From NCBI GenBank assembly GCA_021234155.1, contig JAJEKV010000011.1:806001-870000 (forward strand): a stretch of DNA of 64,000 nucleotides, given 5' to 3'. The translations under genes were made by a program, and so were the position numbers. The notes below the pieces were generated by a model, which was not told where the DNA came from, searched no databases, and saw only the letters and a program-made list of their open reading frames with translations. Each line of letters begins with the position of its first letter. Position 1 is the first letter of the stretch. The stretch is from Isoetes taiwanensis. Lineage: Eukaryota; Streptophyta; Lycopodiopsida; Isoetales; Isoetaceae. Of this stretch, positions 55,103 to 64,000 are shown in pieces.

Positions 55103-55109
55103 GCAGACA

Positions 55110-56690
55110 ACCTTCAGACAATCAATTTATACACATATATGTGTATATATATACAAGTATTTGTACTATGAGGGAGGGTACGTACATAGGTTTTGCAAGA
55201 ATCTATTAGGATTCTCCAGGATATTGTGAGAGTGTATCACGTCAATTGGTCATTATGTGTCAAGTCATTCCTGCAAAACACACTCTTAGATTTTATAAAA
55301 TTCTACGAATTCCCCTCAATTACCTTAAGATCCCTCTTTATTCTAAAAGACTCTATAAAGATGAGATTCTTTTTCAATGAACATGTTACGTCAATTATGA
55401 TGTCTATTTTAAGAGTTATAGATTTATGCAAAAGCATTATAGGTCGTCAAATGATTCAAATCTAGCACTGCAGAAGATGAAGGCTTACCTCCATAACTGT
55501 AAGTTGAGATTAAAGTGGAATGAGACTCGAGCATATTAGTACTTGATTTCGGTTTGAACTGGAGACTTGAACTCCACGATAGAGACAACATATTTGGTTA
55601 GCAACACCATATGTTCACAAGCATATGAATTGGACAGGGGTTGTGGCAATCTTAAATGCGAAGAACTCAAATTTGACTATAATAATCAATTGCAAATTAT
55701 TTGCTCCATTGGTTTCTGCTGTCCCTTAGGTGCCTCCAAATAGATGCACAATATTAATACAACATTGTTGGCTCTAAGGCTTCTGATTGTCATAAAAAAA
55801 AAGAAAAAAAATCCAAGCAATCAACATATTCAAAAAGGCTTGAAAAATGGGACAATTGTAAATGATCTACAAAGAAAAAGAACCCTAGAATAAAATGGGA
55901 GGTAGCTAACCACAGTTCACTGCATTAATCTTAATATATACTCCACCCACGGACTTCAACCTAAAGGGGCATGATTGATATATTCCGTTGAGCATCATTC
56001 CTGCCAAGGCTGTATGTCTTAATTGTTGAACATCAATGATTAGTTGGAGGCAGGTTAAAAAAATTGACATATTATTGGGGTTCAAACATGCTTACGCATT
56101 TAGAGGATCAGTACATTTCAAATGGAATTCTAGATCAAGTTGCAGGCCATCTACATTGTCCATCCATTTTTCAAGTTCTACATGTTTCTGTTGAAATATT
56201 TGGACCTTGGGATAACATTAATTCTCTTCTTTTCCTTCGTTCTTTGGATCAAAGAAAGGGCTTCTATTTACAGTCATCTTTCAGTTACCAGATTGGCATT
56301 GAAGCTAGGATACTTTTTGCTGGAATATTATGTGGAAATATCTTTACATATGAATTTCAGCATAACAAAACTACACGGTACCTTTCTTACGGTCTCGACA
56401 AAGAGGTAGAGAGGAAGGGAAACCATCAAAACTATATCCATCGGCAACCGGCACTAAAAGAACCCCATCTTGAAAGGAAAACGGAGGACACATTATAGAT
56501 TAGGGAGAGGGAGCCCCATCATATGGATATTGAGAAGCACATATATACATGGTCATGGGATGTGTATTGCTCTGACCAGAGCCAAATGCACTATTGCTAT
56601 GACCAAAGCAGCCATTATTACATCTTCTGCATGAAAACTTGTTGATGTCCCATGCCCTCAAGATGCATGCATGTGTTGCTGCTCAGGAAG
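55110..56690. other. Mostly non-coding stretch with one 144-codon frame
   Basis: An AT dinucleotide-rich tract follows at 55125-55165. A frame at 56064-56498 (NMLTHLEDQYISNGILDQVA, then GHLHCPSIFQVLHVSVEIF) is open for 144 codons but shows no family feature. I give it low weight as a gene. Confidence 0.35.
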
Positions 56691-56698
56691 ATGTGCTG

Positions 56699-57248
56699 CA
56701 TTAGGGATTTTTTGAGATCATAAAAGGGCCTTCTAAGAGCTGCTGACTAAGCTATATGAACTACCAATCAGAAAACAGAACTGGTAATCCAGTCAGCAAA
56801 ACAGTTATAACTAACTCACTGGATCACATTTTTTAGCATAAGTGTTGCTAGAAAAGTCCAAATGAGTCCTTGTTTGGTGCAATAGATAGATCTCATTGAG
56901 ATCTTTCCAACCTTAGGTGGTTTTCATATTTTTTAGCCCCGTAGAATAGTAAAAAATGATAAAAACCATATTTTTTGGAGTTTTGACAATCATAAGTGGT
57001 TAAAATATGTGCAAAGAACCTAAGGTTGGAAATATCTCAACGAGATCTATCTATTGCACTAAACGAGAGCTCATTTGGACTTTTCTATCAATAGTTATAC
57101 TAGAAAATGTGATCCGGTGAGTTAGTTATAACAGTTTTGCTGACTGGACCCGTCAGGCTCTGATTTCTTATTGGTAGTTCATTTATCTTCATTTGGCTTA
57201 GTTGGCATGGTTTGAAGGCCCTTTTTTAATCTAAAAAAAACCCTAATG
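56699..57248. mobile_element. Foldback MITE of about 550 bp
   Basis: The two halves are reverse complements over about 240 bp each, with a centre near 56975. Ends read CATTAGGGATTTTTTGAGAT and, reversed, CATTAGGGTTTTTTTTAGAT. Inner matches include CCAGTCAGCAAAAC.GTTATA, AACTCAC.GGATCACATTTT and GCAATAGATAGATCTC. Arm identity is about 85 percent by eye. There are no coding capacity and no clear target duplication. Confidence 0.9.
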
Positions 57249-57801
57249 GCAGTGGTCTCCTAGGGCATTTGTGCATGAACCTTTAGCACTCTTATAAGCA
57301 TGCGCCAACACTGCACAAAACCCCAGCAAATATAACAATTAGGAGAGGTCCCATGTACATTAACAGAATCAAAAAGAGGTTATTAATAGCAAAACTCCTA
57401 TGTTTAAATTCCTATAGAACACTTTTTGCCACAAAACCACTGTATGTTACCATATCATCTATGTTTACGAGCTAGGCCGAGCCTTGTTATGGTAAAAATG
57501 ACAGAATGCAGAATAATGGGGCAACTGCATCTTAGTACGACAGTAAGGCATCAACCAAAGAATAAAAATAGAAGCATCACATTATTGTGGTAAAGGAAAC
57601 TCTGAGACGTATAAATAAACACAAAACACACAAATCCAAATGTATTTCCAGATCTGAAGCTAGCAAATTCAGGGAAATCGTAGCTTTGGACCAGAAAGAA
57701 ATATAAGCCTTAAAGCATTAACAGTGTAACAACTAGAAAAGCATTTACAATGCAACAAAATGGAAAAGCATTTACAGTGCTCACCGTTATGCTCCACTGT
57801 G

Positions 57802-58083
57802 CTACAAATCCAATGTCGGTTGTAGCATCGTAGAATTCAACCACCAAGTTGATAGACTCCTATGCCATTTGAGATTTCTACGGCAAGTATCACTTGCAAT
57901 GGCAAAGTGTAATATCAGTGAGATGGCTTGATTCAGAGCATCAAGAAAGGGGTGAATTATTGAATGATCAACAATCCCCATCTCCAATATCGGTTGTAAG
58001 CATAGTGTCATATCTTCTAATATTGACATGCACTTCGAAGGGGGCTCACCAGCAAGGATATCAATAAGCCTGTCAAATTTTAA
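57802..58083 (-). pseudogene. Exon-like block downstream of the ERD7-like fragment, unknown
   Basis: On the minus strand an AATTTGACAG acceptor near 58073 opens LIDILAGEPPSKCMSILEDM, then LCLQPILEMGIVDHSIIHPF and LDALNQAISLILHFAIASDT, ending at 57802. It does not resemble the senescence domain expected after the ERD7 N-terminal part, so it may come from a different gene. This would fit a chimeric cargo. The family is not recognised. Confidence 0.35.
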
Positions 58084-58092
58084 ATTGAAAAA

Positions 58093-58552
58093 TTAGACTT
58101 TGAAAGTAACACCATAGTTCAGTACTTCAGGTCCCTGACTAGGTGAAGATGGAGTTGGCAAGCCTTCAGCTTGCTGAATAATTCCTTCTGCATCCTCTTC
58201 CCTAGTGGGGTCAACTTTAATAGAAAAAAAATAATGTGAAGCATCCAACTTTGCTGTAGTCTGGTCTTTCACAACTGGCCATTGAAGATCATTGCCCACT
58301 CGAGCAAACACAGCAACAGCATTCCCATTCTGAAGCAACTCAAAACAGGAGAGAGAAATCACTAGAAGATAACAACACACTTTGCTGTTCATCTATCAAA
58401 TGTGCCATAGCGCCAGGAATTCGAACCAACTCCTTTTCTTCTGCAACCACCAAATCCCCCACATCCTCAGGCATCTGTGGTGGAGCTGAAGGCGACCCAT
58501 TAGACACAGCTGGATCAGAATAAATACCAGGATAAAGCTGCCTGAATAATCT
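58093..58552 (-). pseudogene. ERD7/senescence-associated protein N-terminal fragment
   Basis: After a CAACTGCAG acceptor at 58553 the minus strand reads LFRQLYPGIYSDPAVSNGSP, SAPPQMPEDVGDLV and ELVRIPGAMAHLIDEQQSV. After a one-base break near 58340 it continues NGNAVAVFARVGNDLQWPVV, KDQTTAKLDASHYFFSIKV and EVLNYGVTFK. The LIDEQ.SV, AVFARVGN.LQWP and LD.SHYFFS motifs with LNYG.TF are hallmarks of the N-terminal half of plant ERD7-like proteins, which are lipid-droplet and stress-associated. The C-terminal senescence domain is missing. The frame break makes it a pseudogene. Confidence 0.75.
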
Positions 58553-59639
58553 GCAGTTGACGAAATTTAACACCAACAAAATGTCATTAGACTCAATATT
58601 GGAATACAGTAGCAGTGGCTTTGGGAAAAACCAAATAACAGAGAACGAAAGCCAAAGAAAAGAAAAATTTCTTGTGGTCATTCCTTTACAGAGTACATAT
58701 AAAAGCATCTGCTGCATGTTTCCAGTTGATTCTGGCTTGCAAACCGAGATTTATGAGGAAGCAAAATAAAGTGCTCAGCTCCACCATGGTGCCGCTTTAG
58801 CTCCCCTATAACCGCACAGAATCAATCGAAAGAGGGGCAAGGTTCTACCAAACTCAATTCCCCGAAAATATTTTGCAGATCACGGATCAACCGTGAAGAT
58901 TGTACTGCATGTTTAGTTCCACAAATACTTCCATTGATTCCCTTAGGGCAACTATTATCCTTGTCGAAACTTTTGAAGTCAGACATTTCATATAACTTAG
59001 AAAATGAGACAAGGCCAAAAACATTTAAAATCCCCAAGTATTACATGCTGTCTCAATGGTTAGTTGCAAACAGCAAGAAAATATCTTGAAAGCATGTTCA
59101 CTTCCGTTGCAATTTTTATTCCTTTTTAGAATGTTTAAATTCCTCTTACAACATTTGAGAAATAGCGGATTCACAAGACTGTGGCAATCAAAAGTTACAA
59201 CCTTCCAAATAAGAACTAGCCAATCTGTGAGTATATTGTACCTCTGAACCATCCACAATATTTTCTCGTTTACATCCATGGAGAGCCGAAAGTCATTCAA
59301 GCAGCATCATCCTCAGTATTTCAGACATCCTGTTTCAATTGAATAGAAAGTTTGCTAGAAAACTCAGTGGTGTATTATAACTGTCAATAAGCTCTTCTTT
59401 CCTTTTTCAATTGTTAACCTTAGTTTGTTTCCATTTTTTATACACATCTCTAGGAGGCTACAATATGCCCAAAAGGTGCTCCTAGCTGTACATGAACTGG
59501 TCATTCTTTACTTCCCATTCCTGCGCTTTCTATAACCAAATTCTAGAGTAGCTAAGAGCCAAAATCTAGCACAAGACCAAGCAGAGAATGATAATAATGC
59601 AGCAAATTCAATTCTATGACATGAACAGATGCTCCTCGG

Positions 59640-60020
59640 AGGAAGAAAATGGAACTCTAGCATCGGGATTCCCCTTCCTTTCTCGAAATAGAGACAGCTC
59701 TAGGCGTGACCACAAGCCTCTCCTCATTTTGTGTCTTCTTCGGATTTGTTGAACCGACAGTCTTATACAAATCCCTAGCTCGGAACTGGATAGATTGGCC
59801 GCACCCATATTTATCTGAAGCAGTCACAGAATCGTATTTGAGCAGAGTTAAGAGCACTGGACATTGGAAATACAGAATGATTTTGGGAGATTCAAAAGCC
59901 GATCTTCAGAAATAAAGGCCGCAGGAAAAAAACCAGATGATAAAAAACGGCACACTGCTTCTCAAATTCGCTTGGCTATGGCTTTGCGAGAGGGAGATGG
60001 AAGAGGAATGCCGGCCGGGG
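59640..60020 (-). other. Possible 5' exon or UTR of the ERD7-like fragment
   Basis: On the minus strand a 66-codon frame (59857-59657) contains SDKYGCGQSIQFRARDLYK then TVGSTNPKKTQNEERLVVT. Upstream text near 60020-59930 looks like a plant 5' leader. I cannot place this frame in any family, and it could be an unrelated captured piece. Confidence 0.2.
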
Positions 60021-60616
60021 CAAAACGTTAGCTTTTGGAAAATACATTAAATTAAGTTACGACTGCTACCTCATCAGAGACATTAATTGAACACCTTGAG
60101 ATCGGACGACCCAAATTACCCACTTCTATTCCTCAAAGGTGAATGGCCTAGATTTGCCCTTTTTATTATACAGAGTTAATTAGGGATGCTACCTGTCAAA
60201 TACCAATAAAAGTTGGGTCAGCTTTGCTTTTTAATCGACGGGTAAGAATAAATGCCCCAATTTCAAGGGTCAAGATTTCATGCCCCAATTCTGCCACCAT
60301 TAAATCACCCTTCAGCAATATTTTGACGGCTAAGATATCACCTGCCCCCTTCAATCTGACGGTCGAAAACAAAAGCCCCAAATAAAGGGGCTTTTGATCC
60401 GGGCCATCCATCAAGCACGTTCGACGACCCAGATGAGTCAAACCCAAGCTGCCCCTTATAACTAGAGATCTGGGTGGCGCAACTTGGGCCGTCCAGATCT
60501 GAGATGGACGGCCGGGATCAAAAGATCTACATTCAATATAATTGTATATATATAGGTGATATGATAATATATATACATACTTACATATATATATCCGAAG
60601 AAAAGAGAACTCTTGC

Positions 60617-60655
60617 GGTATAAATCTATACCGAGAAACGGTATAAATTTATACC
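60617..60655. repeat. Two more GGTATAAATTTATACC palindromes
   Basis: GGTATAAATCTATACC at 60617 and GGTATAAATTTATACC at 60640 are separated by GAGAAAC. They match the cluster at 54871-55102 and may mark the other edge of the same element. Confidence 0.9.
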
Positions 60656-60742
60656 GAATTGCATATATATATATAAAACGTTTATATATATCCTTATATT
60701 TATACAATTATATGGAGGTCTGGATCATGGTGTAGAGATTGA

Positions 60743-60777
60743 TCTCGGCCGTCCATCTCTGAGATGGACGGCCGAGA
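60743..60777. repeat. Perfect 17-bp-arm hairpin
   Basis: The left arm TCTCGGCCGTCCATCTC and its exact reverse complement are separated by a single T. Confidence 0.98.
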
Positions 60778-61468
60778 CGGTGCCACCTCGTAACACCCCA
60801 AGCATCCCCCCTTATTTGGGGCTTTTAATCTCGGCCCTTGAAATTGGGGCATTTTATCTAGACCGTCGATTAAAATTATTTGGGGCTTTTCATATGGGCC
60901 GTCGGATTAAAAGGGAAGGTCAAATCTTGGCCGTCAATTTTGGATAGGAAGTTGCAGGGAAGGTGATAGAATTGGGGCTTTTAATCCAGATCATTCTGGG
61001 CCGTCGAATGTGCGAGATCGACGGCCCAGATGCAGGGACCTTTATTTGGGGCTTTTGATGTGGACCGTTAGATCTAGGGATTCAATCGTAGCCGTTTGTA
61101 TAGAAGGTGGTTTATTGTGGGTATAGATTGAGGTGTCGTCTTTTGGGCCATCGAATGTGCGAGATCGACGGCCCAGATGTAGGGACCTTTATTTGAGGTG
61201 TCATTGTTTGGGTTGGTGGGTGTGTGAGATTGGTGTTTGAGATGAAGTTTTTTATGATGGAATATAGGGATTTAATATAGGCTCCTTTACCTTGATAAGG
61301 TGGTTATCTCTAATATATAATTGTAATATGGAGGATTAGGGGGCAGCTTAGGGGCACGTGATATTAATTATTTTTTTTGCTTAGAGTTGGACAGGTGTAA
61401 GCTTTTAAAATAATAAGTAAGGGAGTGAACGTTTGGGAATTTGCCAGGTGGGAGTAATCGCATCTCCG

Positions 61469-61481
61469 GAAACTTCTAGAA
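61469..61481. promoter_or_regulatory. Heat-shock element GAAnnTTCnnGAA
   Basis: GAAACTTCTAGAA is a perfect three-unit heat-shock factor binding pattern. A TATA box TATAAAAGG lies about 80 bases downstream at 61561. Confidence 0.5.
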
Positions 61482-61560
61482 GGATCGAGTCCAAGCCCGG
61501 TGCAGTTTAGGAAGGGCCCGAGGTCGTTGTTCGAGAAGCCTCCGAACGCATGAAAGATAG

Positions 61561-61569
61561 TATAAAAGG
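61561..61569 (+). promoter_or_regulatory. TATA box
   Basis: TATAAAAGG follows the heat-shock element and a GC-rich segment. An AG-rich leader-like sequence follows. The transcript it would drive is not identified. Confidence 0.4.
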
Positions 61570-62619
61570 GCGAGAGCAGAGAACTTGGACCGAAAGCCAA
61601 GATCGTCGGCCGGGCTTGATCGGGCCGCTTTGAACAATGGTTTTGCCGCTCACTGTTCTGCGCATGGCAAATCAAGACTCAATAGCGTATTAGAGAAATT
61701 TGAGGCCTACTTAGATTTCAAATCAATCATGGAATGAGTAAGTCCAGGTCTTGCCGTTTAGTTGGATCGGCTTAATTTCACCGGCTTCTATTTTTTCCGC
61801 TCCTTCTCGGTTTTTTTTTTTTTTTCGATTTCTAGTTATGACATCCTCTTCTACGGGCGCCCGCGGAGGCCGCATTCCAATACCATACTAACTCACTTTT
61901 TCAAATAAATCCCTTTGTCAATTAAGACTAACCGCTTTCAGACATGAGATAACATGATGGCTATGCATTTCTTTGTATCTCTTAAACGGGATGATAGACA
62001 AGATATAATGATCACACTCTTTTTAGGAACAAGAATACAACAACAAAATTAGAGAAGATGAAACTTTAGATACCGTGAACCAAGAAATAAGACATGCACG
62101 CAACCAAAACATTATTTTCCTTGCTTGATCCCAAACCTCTAGAAACCGCCTCCTTCCATTTTATATCTGTCAGACGAAACCGGAGGTGTGCTAGCCAACA
62201 ACGCCAGGCAAAGGTGAAGCCCTTTGTATAACTTGCATTTGTTGTGCATGATCACGCGTTCCCTATTTGGCACCTACAAGATCCGACTAAATTCTTTCTT
62301 TTTTTTTAAGGGATGTTTATCAATTGATGCCCTTTCCCCTTCTCGCCGATTTTTTTTTGTTCCTCCTCCCTGCCGTTCCTTGGCTCTTTCCTACATCCTG
62401 AAGGTAAGACTTCCCACCTCCCGATTCATGATAGCATGCACGGTACAACCGAAATAGGTTACCTCATTTTTATACCGGCATCCGGAAGGTTGGCTTCTTT
62501 TTGTAACTCGTAAACCGATCCCAGAGGAGAACATAATGAAGGAGCTTGGGGTCCTCTTTTTATATCCCGTGATTTTGGGGTTGAGAAGGAATGATCCGAG
62601 AAGACACGTCATTTAAGTT

Positions 62620-62740
62620 GGAAACAAAATTGATTTTCTAGGGTCCGTAAACGTAGTAAGACAATGTTATTTAACTTTGAAAACAAAATTGATTTTCTAG
62701 AGTCTCCCCGTAAATGTAGTAAAACGTGCACAAAGCTTAT
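62620..62740. repeat. Tandem duplication of about 60 bp
   Basis: AAACAAAATTGATTTTCTAG followed by GTAAACGTAGTAA-like text occurs at about 62622 and 62682. Confidence 0.85.
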
Positions 62741-63239
62741 CATGTTTGAACCCAACCATATTGTCACGGTAGGCTCTGTAAATATATGACTATTTAAAAT
62801 CTTCTGGTGAAGGGCCCCCAGAATAAGTACCTAAGGCACTATGCCATGTTGAGTGACTCTTTTTGCAGAATCTGAGTTTCTTCATAAAGTATGCCGCAAG
62901 TGAAATATTGTGAAGCAAAAGCGTAGGCCTACTCGGTCAGTGTTGCTTTGTTATTTTGTTCTCCCCCCCTCTGTGCTAATTTTGTGGACAGCCGTGCTTT
63001 TTCGTTAGCATAAGTAGAATGGACATGCATCCCAAATACTTGAATTGCATAATTTTGTTTCTTTAGAGAACAAGTATGACCAACTTAATTGGCATTTATT
63101 TATGTTGAATTTGAATTTGAATTGTTTGTTACCAGGCAACCATTGTGTAAGGATCCGCCAAGAAAGAATAGTGTTGCCGTAGGATGATAGCAAAGAAGAT
63201 AAAGAAAAGAACTATTGGGGATGGGCAAACTAGTGATGA

Positions 63240-63634
63240 TAGTAGCTTAATTGGAGGTCAGGCGCGAAGGGAGAATGGTTACAACAGAATGAACACGATG
63301 GTGATAATGCAACATTAACAGATACATTGTTCAAGCAAAATTGACAAATTTAACTGGAGAGGCTTGGGTATTAATCTTCAACGAACAAGCTGAGCAGATA
63401 TGCGGTCATACTGCTGATGAGATGTCCATGATCCGAACCACAGACCAAGCGACATACGAAAAAGAGATTCAGCAACCACTATGGGCTCCTCGAATATTCC
63501 ATCTGCTCGTCATCCAAACTGAGTACATGAACAAACAGAGACAAAAGATCGCAGTTCAAGAAATCAATCCCATCGATTGGTCAACAAAATGCAAGACTTT
63601 ATTAGACAAAATAGCAAACTTGAAATCGTGCTAG
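63240..63634 (+). pseudogene. RPA70 (replication protein A large subunit) C-terminal domain fragment
   Basis: A short part reads WLQQNEHDGDNATL. A one-base break near 63310 leads into RYIVQAKLTNLTGEAWVLIF, NEQAEQICGHTADEMSMIR, LWAPRIFHLLVIQTEYMNKQ and IAVQEINPIDWSTKCKTLL, with a stop at 63634. This matches the end of DBD-C of RPA70: RYI...K..D.TGEAW...FNEQAE.I.G..ADEL, then P..F...V...EYMNE.R and DW..E...LL. RPA70 coats single-stranded DNA. The upstream zinc-finger cysteines are not seen. Plant Helitrons often carry RPA70-like genes, and a Helitron-like end follows at 63763. Confidence 0.8.
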
Positions 63635-63762
63635 ATCTCCGATAAATATGTACCCCATTCCAATTTCCTTTGATACTATAATTATTTTAGAACCAAAATC
63701 ATTCCACTTGCATGCATTTAAATTTCTTAATTCCTGAGATATTATCGAACCAAACCTGACTG

Positions 63763-63799
63763 CGGCGGCGAATGCCGCCGTAACAAATTCTTGTACTAA
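63763..63799 (+). mobile_element. Candidate Helitron 3' terminus
   Basis: A perfect 7-bp-stem hairpin (CGGCGGC-GAAT-GCCGCCG) at 63763-63780 is followed 15 bases later by CTAA at 63796-63799 and then T. This fits the Helitron rule of a GC-rich hairpin shortly before CTRR with a T of the AT target after it. The RPA70-like fragment ends 130 bases upstream. No Rep/helicase or 5' TC end was found. Confidence 0.35.
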
Positions 63800-64000
63800 T
63801 AAGGGAATTAAATTGTCGTCGTGTGTCGATGGGGTTTGTTGTCCACGTATGCCTATGGAATAGGGTCGGGAAAGGAGTTCGGAACAGGGCTACTGTAGTG
63901 GAAGGGGGATTGAAGATGCGAGTTCTTTATGAGGTGCGGCGATGGCAGTGTGTGGTACACGTGGATATGAGGCTGCAGGTTAGTATATGAGGATTTTAAG
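63800..64000. other. End of window, nothing recognised
   Basis: No gene or repeat is recognised after the hairpin. Confidence 0.4.

Larger units (their letters stand above)
60384..61215. repeat. Repeats of GGGGCTTTTGAT and GGCCGTCC/GGCCGTCGA hairpins
   Basis: ATTTGGGGCTTTT-type words lie at about 60384, 60825, 60880, 60971 and 61050. Hairpins with GGCCGTC arms lie at 60486, 60743, 60996 and 61143. A block of about 147 bp including the hairpin and AGGGACCTTTATTTG.GG is duplicated (60996 and 61143). This has the look of subterminal repeats of a TIR element. Confidence 0.85.
61216..63230. other. Region without a recognisable gene apart from promoter-like signals
   Basis: No domain is recognised. 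Poly-T runs occur at 61369, 61809 and 62302. A duplicated block of about 60 bp lies at 62620-62740 (AAACAAAATTGATTTTCTAG twice). A minus frame at 62612-62391 (RSQPSGCRYKNEVTYFGCTV) looks protein-like but is not recognised. Confidence 0.4.

Noticed and set aside
56699-56710. TTAGGG as a telomere repeat
   Set aside because: It is a single copy at the end of a foldback MITE and not a tandem telomere tract.
59657-59857. RNA polymerase subunit Rpb12-like zinc protein
   Set aside because: A single CG.SIQFRARDLYK segment looks similar, but the required pair of CxxC motifs is absent.

Overview
The window looks like transposon-dense nuclear DNA from a land plant, most likely a vascular plant. The evidence is plant-type LINEs, a Ty1/copia element with a plant initiator-Met primer binding site, and fragments of plant gene families: legume-type lectin, ERD7/senescence-associated protein, FCP1/NIF-like HAD phosphatase and RPA70. 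I see no rRNA, tRNA, organellar or bacterial gene set, and no clearly intact host gene. Almost every coding trace is broken by stops and single-base frame changes, so most entries are pseudogenes or mobile-element parts.

Layout. 1-8450 holds three decayed LINEs, two on + (1-2050 and about 2430-5560) and one on - (about 5880-8450). 8980-13100 (-) carries a decayed DNA-transposon-like gene marked by an HGKGEHDG motif. 14.6-23.4 kb is bounded by an inverted repeat pair and holds a 26-bp tandem array (about 90 units). That array is split by a 4957-bp CACTA-like element (16035-20991) with CACAA termini, a CTA target duplication and a captured lectin-domain fragment. 23.5-26.0 kb (-) holds a second transposase-like gene resembling DUF7869 proteins. 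26.5-31 kb is mostly non-coding. 31-37.8 kb is seeded with at least 13 copies of a TCTCGACTC/GAGTCGAGA palindrome and includes an FCP1-like phosphatase pseudogene.

38959-48072 is the most striking object: a 9.1-kb element with terminal inverted repeats. It contains a - strand HGKGEHDG transposase-like gene and, convergent on +, a Ulp1/C48-like protease trace and a second FCP1-like phosphatase. 48607-54303 is a Ty1/copia element with nearly identical LTRs, interrupted in gag by a 954-bp hAT-like element with an 8-bp target duplication. 54.9-60.7 kb is flanked on both sides by GGTATAAATTTATACC palindromes and contains an ERD7-like fragment and a 550-bp foldback MITE. 60.4-61.2 kb holds GGCCGTCC hairpin repeats. 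61.5 kb has a perfect heat-shock element before a TATA box. 63.2-63.8 kb has the end of an RPA70-like gene followed by a Helitron-like 3' hairpin and CTAA.

The parts do not form one pathway. They are layered insertions, several of which have picked up host gene pieces. The recurring theme is large DNA elements carrying an FCP1-like phosphatase and, in one case, a Ulp1-like protease. Family assignments come from motifs recognised by eye, without any database search.
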